A stretch of DNA of 6,803 nt from Proteobacteria bacterium UBA2383 (GTDB taxonomy: Bacteria > Pseudomonadota > Gammaproteobacteria > Competibacterales > Competibacteraceae), in NCBI GenBank assembly GCA_002343485.1, contig DDST01000014.1, positions 176-6,978 on the forward strand. The letters run 5' to 3'. How positions within the stretch are numbered: the first letter of the stretch is position 1; every line of letters starts with the position of its first letter. Below the pieces are notes generated by a model. It saw only the letters and a program-made list of their open reading frames with translations. It was not told the origin of the DNA and made no database searches. Position numbers and translations under genes: made by a program. Positions 1 to 6,295 of the stretch are shown piece after piece.

Positions 1-53
1 AAAAAACCTGACAATCTCACATTGGATTGAGAGATTGGGTGTAAAAAAACCTG
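1..53. repeat. Hairpin flanked by a 10-bp direct repeat, left edge
   Basis: The decamer AAAAAACCTG occurs at 1-10 and again at 44-53. Between the copies lies a perfect 7-bp inverted repeat, CAATCTC (12-18) and GAGATTG (31-37), with a 12-nt loop. Read on the - strand, the hairpin is followed after five bases by TTTTTT, so it could be a weak terminator for a gene entering from the left on the + strand's complement. The stem is short and the gap before the T-run is long. The rest of 54-174 shows no gene or signal that I recognise. Confidence 0.35.
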
Positions 54-174
54 GCCGGAATCAATTCTCATACAGTCCGCTTCCAGGCAAGCGCCGTATT
101 ACGGGCTCGCAGGCACCTCAGACGACCACCTCACACCTCTCTATTACAAGGACGGTTCGGGAGATTTTTGATTC

Positions 175-183
175 TGCTAGAAT
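175..183 (+). promoter_or_regulatory. Candidate extended -10 promoter of uvrD
   Basis: TGC followed by TAGAAT (hexamer 178-183) fits an extended -10 element, TGn-TATAAT with one mismatch. The -35 region at the usual distance (around 156-161, TTCGGG) is poor, as is common for extended -10 promoters. The expected start point is about 190, two bases before the uvrD ATG, so a transcript from here would have almost no leader. This is inferred from sequence only. Confidence 0.4.
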
Positions 184-191
184 CTCTGGTT

Positions 192-2381
192 ATGGACGTT
201 TCCTGGATTCTCGATGATCTCAACGACCCCCAGCGCGCGGCAGTCACCGCTCCACTGGGGCCTTTGCGCGTATTGGCAGGCGCTGGCAGCGGCAAGACCC
301 GGGTGCTGACCCGGCGCATCGCCTGGTTGCTGGCGGTGGAAAATGCCTCGCCCTGGTCAATCCTCGCAGTCACCTTTACCAATAAAGCCGCTGCCGAAAT
401 GCGTAGCCGGGTGGAAGCCATGCTGGACCAGCCACTCGGCGGGCTATGGGTCGGCACCTTTCACGGCATCGCCCATCGCCTGTTGCGCCAGCATTGGCAG
501 GAAGCCCGGTTGCCGCGCGCTTTCCAAATTCTCGACAGCGACGACCAGACCCGGTTGCTGAAACGGGTACTGCGTGACCTGAATGTGGATGAGAAAAAAT
601 GGCCGCCGCTGGCTGCCGCTGGCTTCATCAATCGATGCAAAGACGAGATGCAGCGGCCGGCAAATGTGCTTGATGATGGGACGCCCGCCCAACGCCAGAA
701 CCAGCGCATCTACGCCACTTACCAACAGGAATGCGAACGCAGCGGGCTGGTGGATTTTGGCGAACTGCTATTGCGCGCCTATGAACTATGGCGTGATCAT
801 CCCAACCTGCTGACCCATTACCAGGAGCGGTTTCAGCATGTTCTGGTCGACGAATTTCAGGACACTAACACCATTCAGTACCAATGGGTGCGGCTACTCA
901 GCGGCAACCCATGCGATGTATTTATCGTTGGCGACGATGATCAATGCGTCTACGGATGGCGGGGATCGAAAGTCGAGAACATTCAAAAATTTTCCGATGA
1001 CTTCCCTGGCGCGCAAACGATTCGCCTGGAGCAAAACTACCGGTCCACCGGCGTCATCCTCAAAGCCGCCAATGCGTTGATTGCCAATAACACCGGACGG
1101 CTGGGCAAGAACCTGTGGACCAATGCTGGTGACGGTGATCCGGTTCAAATCTATGCCGCTTTCAACGAAACAGATGAGGCCCGGTTCGTGGTCGAGCGCA
1201 TCCGGCAATGGGTGGAAACCGGTGGTCAGCGCCGTGAAACCGCCATTCTCTACCGCTCCAACGCCCAGTCGCGCATTTTCGAAGAAATACTGGTTGGTGC
1301 TGCCATGCCCTACCGGATTTACGGCGGCCTGCGCTTTTTCGAACGCGCCGAAATCAAGGACGCCCTGGCCTATCTGCGTCTGGTCGCCAATCGCGATGAT
1401 GATCCTTCCTTCGAGCGGGTGGTGAATACCCCGCCACGCGGCATTGGCGGGCGGACCCTTGATCTGCTGCGGGATACGGCGCGCGCCGAGAGTTGCTCCC
1501 TATGGCAGGCCACATCACGCCTGCTGGGGGGGAAGGCGCTCAGTAGCCGGGCCGCGCACGCCGTGCGGCGCTTTCTGGATCTGGTCGAAGCGCTGGATCG
1601 TGACAGTCAGGACCAGCCCTTGCCGGAACGGGTCAGCCACGTCATCGCGTACAGCGGTTTGCAGACGATGTACGCGGAGGATAAAGCTGATAAGGGCGAG
1701 ATGCGCGCGGAAAACCTGGATGAGTTGATCAACGTCAGTGCTCGCTTTATTGCCCATTGCGACCCGGTCATCACCGGTGCTGATCCAGCAGAGCCGGACT
1801 GGCTGAATACCTTCCTCGCCCATGCTGCCCTGGAATCCGGTGAACGGCAGGCCGGGGCCGGCGAGGATTGCGTGCAATTGATGACCCTGCACATGGCCAA
1901 GGGGCTGGAATTCTCGCTGGTGTTCCTGGTTGGCTGGGAAGAAGGACTGTTCCCCCATAACCGCTCGGCTGCACAGGAACGCCAGTTAGAGGAAGAGCGG
2001 CGACTGGCCTACGTCGGCATCACCCGCGCCCGGCAACGGGTGTATCTCTGCCATGCAGAGCAGCGCCGCTGGTATGGCAAGGAAACTCAACAAAATCCAT
2101 CCCGCTTCGTGCGGGAAGTGCCCGAAGCGCTAACCCAGGATGTGCGTGCCCGCGTCAACGCCAAACTACGGCCCAAGGCACCGCCGGCCCTCTCACCGGC
2201 AGCGGCAATGGCCGCGGGTGGCTTGCAACTGCGCCAGCGGGTACACCATGCCAAATTTGGCGAAGGCGTCGTACTGGCTATTGAAGGCGAAGGCTACCAT
2301 ACCCGGGCGCAGATTCATTTTCCTGCCGCGGGTGGCCCCAAATGGCTGGTGGTCGCCTACACCAAGCTGGATCGGTTGTGA
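192..2381 (+). CDS. uvrD: DNA helicase II UvrD (superfamily 1A, 3'-5')
   Basis: ATP-driven 3'-5' DNA helicase. In the E. coli family member it removes UvrC and the cut oligonucleotide in nucleotide excision repair and unwinds nicked DNA in MutHLS mismatch repair; it acts in the cytoplasm. The 729-aa product is near the 720 aa of E. coli UvrD. Visible motifs: Q-motif Q14, Walker A AGAGSGKT with K35, motif Ia VTFTNKAAAEM (60-70), Walker B DEFQD with D220-E221, motif III GDDDQCVYGWRG (247 on), motif IV QNYRS with R284, motif V TLHMAKGLEF (about 565-574), motif VI AYVGITRAR with R612, and the C-terminal Tudor-like RNA-polymerase-binding segment (about 677-729). The ATG at 192 matches the E. coli MDVS start. 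An in-frame TTG at 168 with GGGAG upstream is less likely. No LexA box of the CTGT-N8-ACAG type was seen upstream. The stop overlaps the next gene. Confidence 0.97.
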   Translation: MDVSWILDDLNDPQRAAVTAPLGPLRVLAGAGSGKTRVLTRRIAWLLAVENASPWSILAVTFTNKAAAEMRSRVEAMLDQPLGGLWVGTFHGIAHRLLRQHWQEARLPRAFQILDSDDQTRLLKRVLRDLNVDEKKWPPLAAAGFINRCKDEMQRPANVLDDGTPAQRQNQRIYATYQQECERSGLVDFGELLLRAYELWRDHPNLLTHYQERFQHVLVDEFQDTNTIQYQWVRLLSGNPCDVFIVGDDDQCVYGWRGSKVENIQKFSDDFPGAQTIRLEQNYRSTGVILKAANALIANNTGRLGKNLWTNAGDGDPVQIYAAFNETDEARFVVERIRQWVETGGQRRETAILYRSNAQSRIFEEILVGAAMPYRIYGGLRFFERAEIKDALAYLRLVANRDDDPSFERVVNTPPRGIGGRTLDLLRDTARAESCSLWQATSRLLGGKALSSRAAHAVRRFLDLVEALDRDSQDQPLPERVSHVIAYSGLQTMYAEDKADKGEMRAENLDELINVSARFIAHCDPVITGADPAEPDWLNTFLAHAALESGERQAGAGEDCVQLMTLHMAKGLEFSLVFLVGWEEGLFPHNRSAAQERQLEEERRLAYVGITRARQRVYLCHAEQRRWYGKETQQNPSRFVREVPEALTQDVRARVNAKLRPKAPPALSPAAAMAAGGLQLRQRVHHAKFGEGVVLAIEGEGYHTRAQIHFPAAGGPKWLVVAYTKLDRL

Positions 2382-4237
2382 GCCGGACGGACTTTTCCGC
2401 CACCACAGACCGGACGTTCGCGCATGGCGGCGGTGAACCACGTTCCCAACCCTCCTCCCAGCCGCGCCCGCCGGAACATCGGTTGAGCCTCAAGGAAGTA
2501 TTGGACGAACTGGTTGCGGATGGCCTGGTGGATACCGCCGACGTGGAACGATCCGGTCTCAATGTCAAAACGGACCGCGGTCAACTGCATCCGCTGGTGG
2601 TGATTGCCAATAAGAAATTGCATCAGCTTCACCCCCCGCACCAAGCCCTGAGCCTGGAACTGCTGACCGGGTGGCTTGCGGGCAAAGCCGGATTACCGTA
2701 TCTACGGATTGACCCGCTTAAGCTGGACATTGCGGCTGTTGAACGTCTGCTGCCGTTCGTCTCTTACGAATATGCAGCCCGTTATCAAATTCTACCGGTC
2801 GCCGTCAATGATGACCGCGTCGTTTTCGCCACTGCTGAACCTTGGTTAACGGAATGGCAAAACGTCCTGCGTCAAATCTTGCGCCGGGACATCGAGCGGG
2901 TCATTACCAATCCGCTGGACATTAATCGTTACCAGCTAGAGTTTTACGGTGTATCGCGCTCAGTGCGCGGTGCGATGAAGGGCACTCTGGAACCCGTTTC
3001 AGGAATTCTCAATTTCGAGCAATTACTGGAACTGGGCCGGCGCGGTGAGTTAAGTGCTGACGAGCGGCCCATCGTCCAGATCGTTGACTGGCTATTGCAA
3101 TATGCCTTTTCCCAGCGCGCCAGCGATATTCATATGGAACCGCGCCGCGAACAAGGACAGATCCGGTTCCGCATCGATGGCACGCTGCATTCGATCTATC
3201 AGTTGCCGCCAGCGGTGATGAGCGCCGTCACCAGCCGGATCAAAATTCTAGGCCGCATGGATGTCGCCGAGAAGCGCCGGCCTCAAGATGGCCGGATCAA
3301 GACCCGCACCCCGGCCGGGCGGGAGATCGAACTACGCTTATCGACCATGCCGACAGCCTTCGGCGAAAAATGTGTGTTGCGTATCTTTGACCCGGATACC
3401 GCTGCCAAAGATTTCGCCCATCTGGGCTTTGCGCCAGACGAGGAAGCGATCTGGCGATCCATGATTGCTCAACCGCATGGCATCGTGCTAGTCACGGGCC
3501 CGACCGGCTCCGGCAAGACAACGACGCTCTACACGACACTCCGCCATCTGGCGACGCCGGAGGTCAATGTCTGCACGGTCGAAGATCCGATTGAGATGAT
3601 TATGCCAGATCTCAATCAAATGCAGGTGCAGCCAACCATCGATCTCAGCTTCGCCCAGGGGATCCGCACCCTGCTGCGTCAGGACCCCGACATCATCATG
3701 GTGGGCGAAATTCGCGACCTGGAAACCGCGCAGATGGCAGTACAGGCAGCGCTGACCGGCCATTTAGTCCTATCAACCCTGCATACCAACGACGCCGCCT
3801 CAGCGATCACCCGCCTGCTTGATTTAGGCATACCTCCTTATCTCATTCAGAATGTGCTGATCGGTATCATGGCGCAGCGGTTGGTGCGCACCCTCTGTCC
3901 ACACTGCAAGGAACCCGGCCAGATCGACGATGCATTGTGGGAGGCGCTGGTTCATCCATTACGATTACCTAAACCAGAAGCCATCAGCAAACCACACGGC
4001 TGCCTGGAATGCCGCAACACTGGCTATCTAGGCCGGGTTGGCCTCTATGAACTGTTGGCGGTCACCCCCGAATTACGCCGGCTTTTTCAAGCCGAAATCG
4101 ATGAGGACGCTTTGCGGTGCGCAGCTTTTGAAAAGGGAATGCGCCCCTTGCGAGTCAGCGCTGCCTTGCAGATCGCCGCCGGTCTAACCACTTTTGAGGA
4201 AGTAATGCAAATTCTGCCGCCACTGGACCACCCTTGA
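2378..4237 (+). CDS. GspE/PilB/PulE-family assembly ATPase (orphan T2SS/T4P type)
   Basis: Cytoplasmic hexameric ATPase of the family that powers type II secretion or type IV pilus extension. The likely 619-aa product starts at GTG 2378, overlapping the uvrD stop as GTGA. In-frame ATG 2342 and TTG 2483 are alternatives; none has a strong Shine-Dalgarno. Residues 14-33 are a Ser/Pro/Arg-rich linker. About 35-195 form a GspE-N/MshEN-like region (LDELVADGLV, then a GLPYLRIDPLKLD block). The catalytic core shows Walker A GPTGSGKT (374-381), Asp box VEDPIE around E402, Walker B MVGEIRD around E444, His box HLVLSTLHT (462-470), and a tetracysteine zinc site CPHC (507-510) plus CLEC (542-545). All key residues are present, so it should be an active ATPase. 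No pseudopilin, GspF/PilC or secretin gene lies in the window, so its machine cannot be named and I give no symbol. Confidence 0.9.
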   Translation: MSRTDFSATTDRTFAHGGGEPRSQPSSQPRPPEHRLSLKEVLDELVADGLVDTADVERSGLNVKTDRGQLHPLVVIANKKLHQLHPPHQALSLELLTGWLAGKAGLPYLRIDPLKLDIAAVERLLPFVSYEYAARYQILPVAVNDDRVVFATAEPWLTEWQNVLRQILRRDIERVITNPLDINRYQLEFYGVSRSVRGAMKGTLEPVSGILNFEQLLELGRRGELSADERPIVQIVDWLLQYAFSQRASDIHMEPRREQGQIRFRIDGTLHSIYQLPPAVMSAVTSRIKILGRMDVAEKRRPQDGRIKTRTPAGREIELRLSTMPTAFGEKCVLRIFDPDTAAKDFAHLGFAPDEEAIWRSMIAQPHGIVLVTGPTGSGKTTTLYTTLRHLATPEVNVCTVEDPIEMIMPDLNQMQVQPTIDLSFAQGIRTLLRQDPDIIMVGEIRDLETAQMAVQAALTGHLVLSTLHTNDAASAITRLLDLGIPPYLIQNVLIGIMAQRLVRTLCPHCKEPGQIDDALWEALVHPLRLPKPEAISKPHGCLECRNTGYLGRVGLYELLAVTPELRRLFQAEIDEDALRCAAFEKGMRPLRVSAALQIAAGLTTFEEVMQILPPLDHP

Positions 4238-4248
4238 ATGGCATTCAA
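4234..4248. repeat. Perfect palindrome over the ATPase stop codon
   Basis: TTGAATG and CATTCAA are perfect 7-bp arms around a single central G, and the ATPase stop TGA (4235-4237) lies in the left arm. As RNA it can form a six-pair stem with a GGC loop, followed by a T-rich run (TGTTGTTATTTT). This could be a weak intrinsic terminator for the uvrD transcript or a protein site. The AT-rich stem makes either uncertain. Confidence 0.3.
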
Positions 4249-4258
4249 TGTTGTTATT

Positions 4259-4272
4259 TTGATGTATTCCAA
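4259..4272 (+). promoter_or_regulatory. Candidate FNR/Anr box upstream of ompW
   Basis: TTGAT-GTAT-TCCAA matches the FNR-family consensus TTGAT-N4-ATCAA at 8 of 10 positions. Its centre lies between 4265 and 4266. If the TACAAT at 4295-4300 is the -10 element, transcription starts near 4307 and the box is centred at -41.5, the class II activator position. E. coli ompW is reported to be FNR-activated, which agrees with this reading. The downstream half-site is imperfect. Confidence 0.4.
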
Positions 4273-4277
4273 TGCTT

Positions 4278-4307
4278 TTGACTAATTTGTTGCGTACAAT
4301 ATACAAT
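4278..4307 (+). promoter_or_regulatory. Candidate sigma70 promoter(s) of ompW
   Basis: TTGACT (4278-4283) is a five-of-six match to the -35 consensus, and TACAAT (4302-4307) is a -10 hexamer 18 bp downstream, giving a start point near 4314. A second TACAAT at 4295-4300 would give a start near 4307, without a spaced -35 but with the FNR-like box at the right distance. The leader would be about 68-75 nt. Confidence 0.5.
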
Positions 4308-4381
4308 ACCCTTGTTTTTTTAGGCAGTTTAACTTTTCAATCCGAATAATATCGCTAAAATAAGGTCTTAAGGAGCAGACG

Positions 4382-5014
4382 ATGTCTTCGAAGATGCTCA
4401 AGAGCGCCGTAGCAGTGGCTTTAGCTAGCGGCCTGTTTGCAGGAACCGTTCAGGCTTACGAAACGGGCGATTGGATCGGCCGGGCGGGTGTATGGGGGGT
4501 GTTCCCTAAATCAGATAACTTGAACAATGTCTTGGGTACTGGCGCCACTCTCAATGTAGACGATGGCTACAGTCTGGGTTTCAATATCACCTACATGGTG
4601 AACCCGAACATCGGCATTGAGTTAATTGGCGCCCTGCCATTCAAACACGACATCGAGCTCTCAGGTGCGGGCAAGGTTGCCAGTGCTTACCAATTGCCTC
4701 CAACGGTCCTGGTGCAATATCACTTCATGCCGGCCAGCAGCATTCGTCCGTATGCAGGCATTGGATTGAATTACACCCTCTTTTGGAATGAAAAGACCAC
4801 AGGCGCTTTATCCGGTAATAGCTTGAGTTTAGACTCTTCCTGGGGGGTAGCGGGGGAATTGGGCATCGACATTGATGTAGCCCCTAATTGGTTCGTAAAT
4901 ACGACAGTCAGCTATATGAACATCGAGACCGATGCCAAGCTCAACGGTGTTGGTATCGGCACTGTCGAAATCAACCCTTGGGTAGTGGGCATCAATGTCG
5001 GAACGCGCTTTTAG
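4382..5014 (+). CDS. ompW: Outer membrane protein OmpW (8-stranded beta-barrel)
   Basis: Small outer membrane channel. OmpW proteins have a hydrophobic lumen and are linked to stress, oxygen and nutrient responses; the natural substrate is not settled. The 210-aa precursor has a typical Sec signal peptide (residues 1-25: charged start, hydrophobic AVAVALASGLFAG core, cleavage after VQA), leaving a 185-aa barrel close to the E. coli mature size of about 191. Family signatures include TYMVNPNIGIELIGALPF, LPPTVLVQYHF, RPYAGIGLNYT, SWGVAGELGIDI, a late INPWVVGINVG strand and a C-terminal Phe (TRF) as used for Bam-dependent insertion. The start is fixed by TTAAGGAG (4368-4375) six bases before ATG. 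It is a single-gene unit with its own promoter region and a terminator. Base composition looks slightly less GC-rich than in the flanking genes. Confidence 0.95.
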   Translation: MSSKMLKSAVAVALASGLFAGTVQAYETGDWIGRAGVWGVFPKSDNLNNVLGTGATLNVDDGYSLGFNITYMVNPNIGIELIGALPFKHDIELSGAGKVASAYQLPPTVLVQYHFMPASSIRPYAGIGLNYTLFWNEKTTGALSGNSLSLDSSWGVAGELGIDIDVAPNWFVNTTVSYMNIETDAKLNGVGIGTVEINPWVVGINVGTRF

Positions 5015-5056
5015 CCGATAGCATCCCACGCCTGGTTTCGCCTTCAGACACAGCTT

Positions 5057-5092
5057 ATGGCGGGTAAAAGTCATTTTCTCCCGCCATTTTTT
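5057..5092 (+). terminator. Rho-independent terminator after ompW
   Basis: A perfect 8-bp stem, ATGGCGGG (5057-5064) with CCCGCCAT (5080-5087), is followed by six T residues (5087-5092). AAAA (5066-5069) and TTTT (5074-5077) inside the loop can lengthen the stem. On the opposite strand the hairpin has no T-run after it, so it should work mainly for ompW. It may still cap the 3' end of the converging metal-chaperone transcript. Confidence 0.9.
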
Positions 5093-5099
5093 ACGCACT

Positions 5100-5300
5100 T
5101 CAAGTCTTCTCGGGGTAGCCCAGCGCCTTCAGGGTTGCGCTCAGTTCCGCCTGAATATCCTCCACTGCCTCCACCGTGACCCGGCCGGTGGGCACATCCA
5201 CCTGCACCTCCCGTACTTGGGGATTTTTGCCAAGCCCATCGCGAATAGCGCTCGCGCAGCCCTGGCACTTGACATTCTGAACATCAATTTCAATTTTCAT
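5100..5300 (-). CDS. Heavy-metal-associated (HMA) domain protein, CopZ/Atx1-like copper chaperone
   Basis: A 66-aa single-domain HMA (ferredoxin-like fold) protein expected to bind Cu(I), or another soft metal, through two cysteines and pass it to a partner in the cytoplasm. The start MKIEIDVQNVKCQGC places the CxxC pair at C12 and C15. The usual Met two residues before the first Cys (MxCxxC) is replaced by Val (V10). The rest follows the fold: an IRDGLGKNPQVREVQVDVPTGRVTVEA strand-turn-strand section and a closing LKALGYP. ATG at 5300 is preferred because family members start just before the first strand. An in-frame ATG at 5315 would add five residues (MGLGD). It lies 40 bp downstream of the MoxR gene on the same strand with no terminator between, so the two are probably cotranscribed. 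The true metal and partner are unknown. Confidence 0.88.
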   Translation of the reverse strand: MKIEIDVQNVKCQGCASAIRDGLGKNPQVREVQVDVPTGRVTVEAVEDIQAELSATLKALGYPEKT

Positions 5301-5340
5301 ATCACCCAGCCCCATACCAATTCCCGTAATGAGTATTTAC

Positions 5341-6198
5341 CTATTTCTTTACATCCGAGCGCCGGTTCATAAACAGCAGCCGCTCGAACAAATGCACATC
5401 CTGTTCATTCTTTAACAGTGCTCCATACAGCGGCGGGATCAGCTTCCGCTGATCGCCGCGCAACGCTTCAGGCGGGATGTCCTCGGCCACCAGCAGCTTG
5501 ATCCAGTCCAGCAGCTCCGAAGTAGACGGCCGTTTCTTCAAGCCCGGCACCTCGCGAATCTCGAAGAACGCCTCCAGCGCCTCCCTTAGCAACCGCTTCT
5601 TCAAATCCGGGTAATGCACCTGCACAATCTGCTCCATGGTCTCCTTGTCCGGGAAGCGGATATAGTGAAAGAAGCAGCGGCGCAGGAAAGCGTCCGGCAA
5701 TTCCTTTTCATTATTGCTGGTGATGATGATGATCGGGCGATGACGGGCCTTGACGGTCTGCCGTGTTTCGTAGACATAGAACTCCATGCGGTCGAGTTCC
5801 CGCAGCAAATCATTGGGAAACTCGATGTCAGCCTTGTCAATCTCATCGATCAGCAATACCGGCTGCACGCCGGCGGTGAACGCCTCCCACAGCTTGCCCT
5901 TGACGATGTAGTTGCCGATGTCATGCACGCGCGCCTCGCCTAATTGAGAGTCACGCAGGCGGGAAACAGCGTCATATTCATACAATCCCTGCTGGGCCTT
6001 GACAGTGGATTTGATATGCCACTGGATGAATGGACGGCTCAGGGCAAGGGCGACTTCCTCGGCCAACTGGGTCTTACCGGTGCCTGGCTCGCCCTTTACG
6101 AGCAGCGGTCGTCCCAAGGTCACGGCGGCATTCACCGCCGTCATCAAATCGTCCGTCACAACGTAGCGTTCAGTGCCATGAAAACGGCCTTCGGTCAT
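5341..6198 (-). CDS. MoxR-family AAA+ ATPase (CoxD/COG0714-like)
   Basis: AAA+ ATPase of the MoxR class, whose members (CoxD, NorQ, CbbQ, MoxR) act as cytoplasmic chaperones in metal-cofactor insertion or enzyme activation, usually with a VWA-domain partner. The 285-aa product is the usual length for the short MoxR type. Visible: Walker A GEPGTGKT (36-43), Walker B VLLIDEID with D118-E119, sensor 1 TSNNEKEL with N162, Arg-finger candidates R173-R174, and a C-terminal lid ending FERLLFMNRR. The ATG at 6198 is chosen because AAGGAG (6206-6211) lies seven bases upstream and family similarity begins there; the reading frame runs open to 6312 but that part is AT-rich and unlike protein. The next gene downstream is the HMA protein, not a VWA gene as often found beside this ATPase. 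Substrate unknown. Confidence 0.93.
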   Translation of the reverse strand: MTEGRFHGTERYVVTDDLMTAVNAAVTLGRPLLVKGEPGTGKTQLAEEVALALSRPFIQWHIKSTVKAQQGLYEYDAVSRLRDSQLGEARVHDIGNYIVKGKLWEAFTAGVQPVLLIDEIDKADIEFPNDLLRELDRMEFYVYETRQTVKARHRPIIIITSNNEKELPDAFLRRCFFHYIRFPDKETMEQIVQVHYPDLKKRLLREALEAFFEIREVPGLKKRPSTSELLDWIKLLVAEDIPPEALRGDQRKLIPPLYGALLKNEQDVHLFERLLFMNRRSDVKK

Positions 6199-6205
6199 GC
6201 AGGGT

Positions 6206-6211
6206 CTCCTT
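6206..6211 (-). promoter_or_regulatory. Shine-Dalgarno that sets the MoxR start
   Basis: The - strand reads AAGGAG here, seven bases before the ATG at 6196-6198. This is a near-ideal ribosome binding site and rules in favour of the shorter 285-aa MoxR protein over the 323-aa open frame starting at 6312, whose ATG has no comparable site. Confidence 0.85.
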
Positions 6212-6249
6212 AGAAATAGGGGCAGCGACGAAAACTGATATTGCTGTTC

Positions 6250-6278
6250 ATTATAAAAAAATACTTTATTATTCTTTA
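6250..6278 (-). promoter_or_regulatory. Candidate promoter of the MoxR-HMA unit
   Basis: The - strand has a perfect TATAAT at 6255-6250. Seventeen bases upstream the hexamer TAAAGA (6278-6273) is a weak -35 (three of six). Expected start point is about 6243, giving a leader of about 45 nt that contains the AAGGAG site. The surrounding run (6248-6280) is strongly AT-rich. Confidence 0.5.
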
Positions 6279-6295
6279 TGTTCAGATTGTTGCTT

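Noticed and set aside
94..104. Small palindrome CCGTA-T-TACGG in the uvrD leader
   Set aside because: Only 5-bp arms with a one-base centre; too short to claim a site without conservation data.
70..191. LexA/SOS box for uvrD
   Set aside because: E. coli uvrD is SOS-regulated, so I looked for CTGT-N8-ACAG. Only a lone ACAG at 72-75 is present with no CTGT partner at the right distance.
35..217. 60-aa open frame in the left leader
   Set aside because: No recognised domain, no ribosome site, and it runs into uvrD in another frame.
1515..1958. 147-aa open frame on the - strand inside uvrD
   Set aside because: It lies antisense to a strongly conserved part of uvrD, has no recognisable family and is typical of open frames opposite GC-rich genes. 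The same holds for the other antisense and out-of-frame frames.
2342..2377. ATG 2342 as the start of the assembly ATPase
   Set aside because: It would overlap the conserved UvrD C-terminus by 40 bases; GTG 2378 gives a compact 4-bp overlap. It cannot be fully excluded because neither start has a strong Shine-Dalgarno.
4347..4361. TAATAT/TAAAAT as the ompW -10 element
   Set aside because: No fitting -35 at 16-18 bp and the start would lie only about 14 bases before the ATG, right on the Shine-Dalgarno. The upstream TTGACT-TACAAT pair is better.
5057..5092. Bidirectional terminator for both ompW and the HMA gene
   Set aside because: The hairpin is followed by a T-run only on the + strand; the - strand continues AAGCTG, so termination in that direction is not supported.
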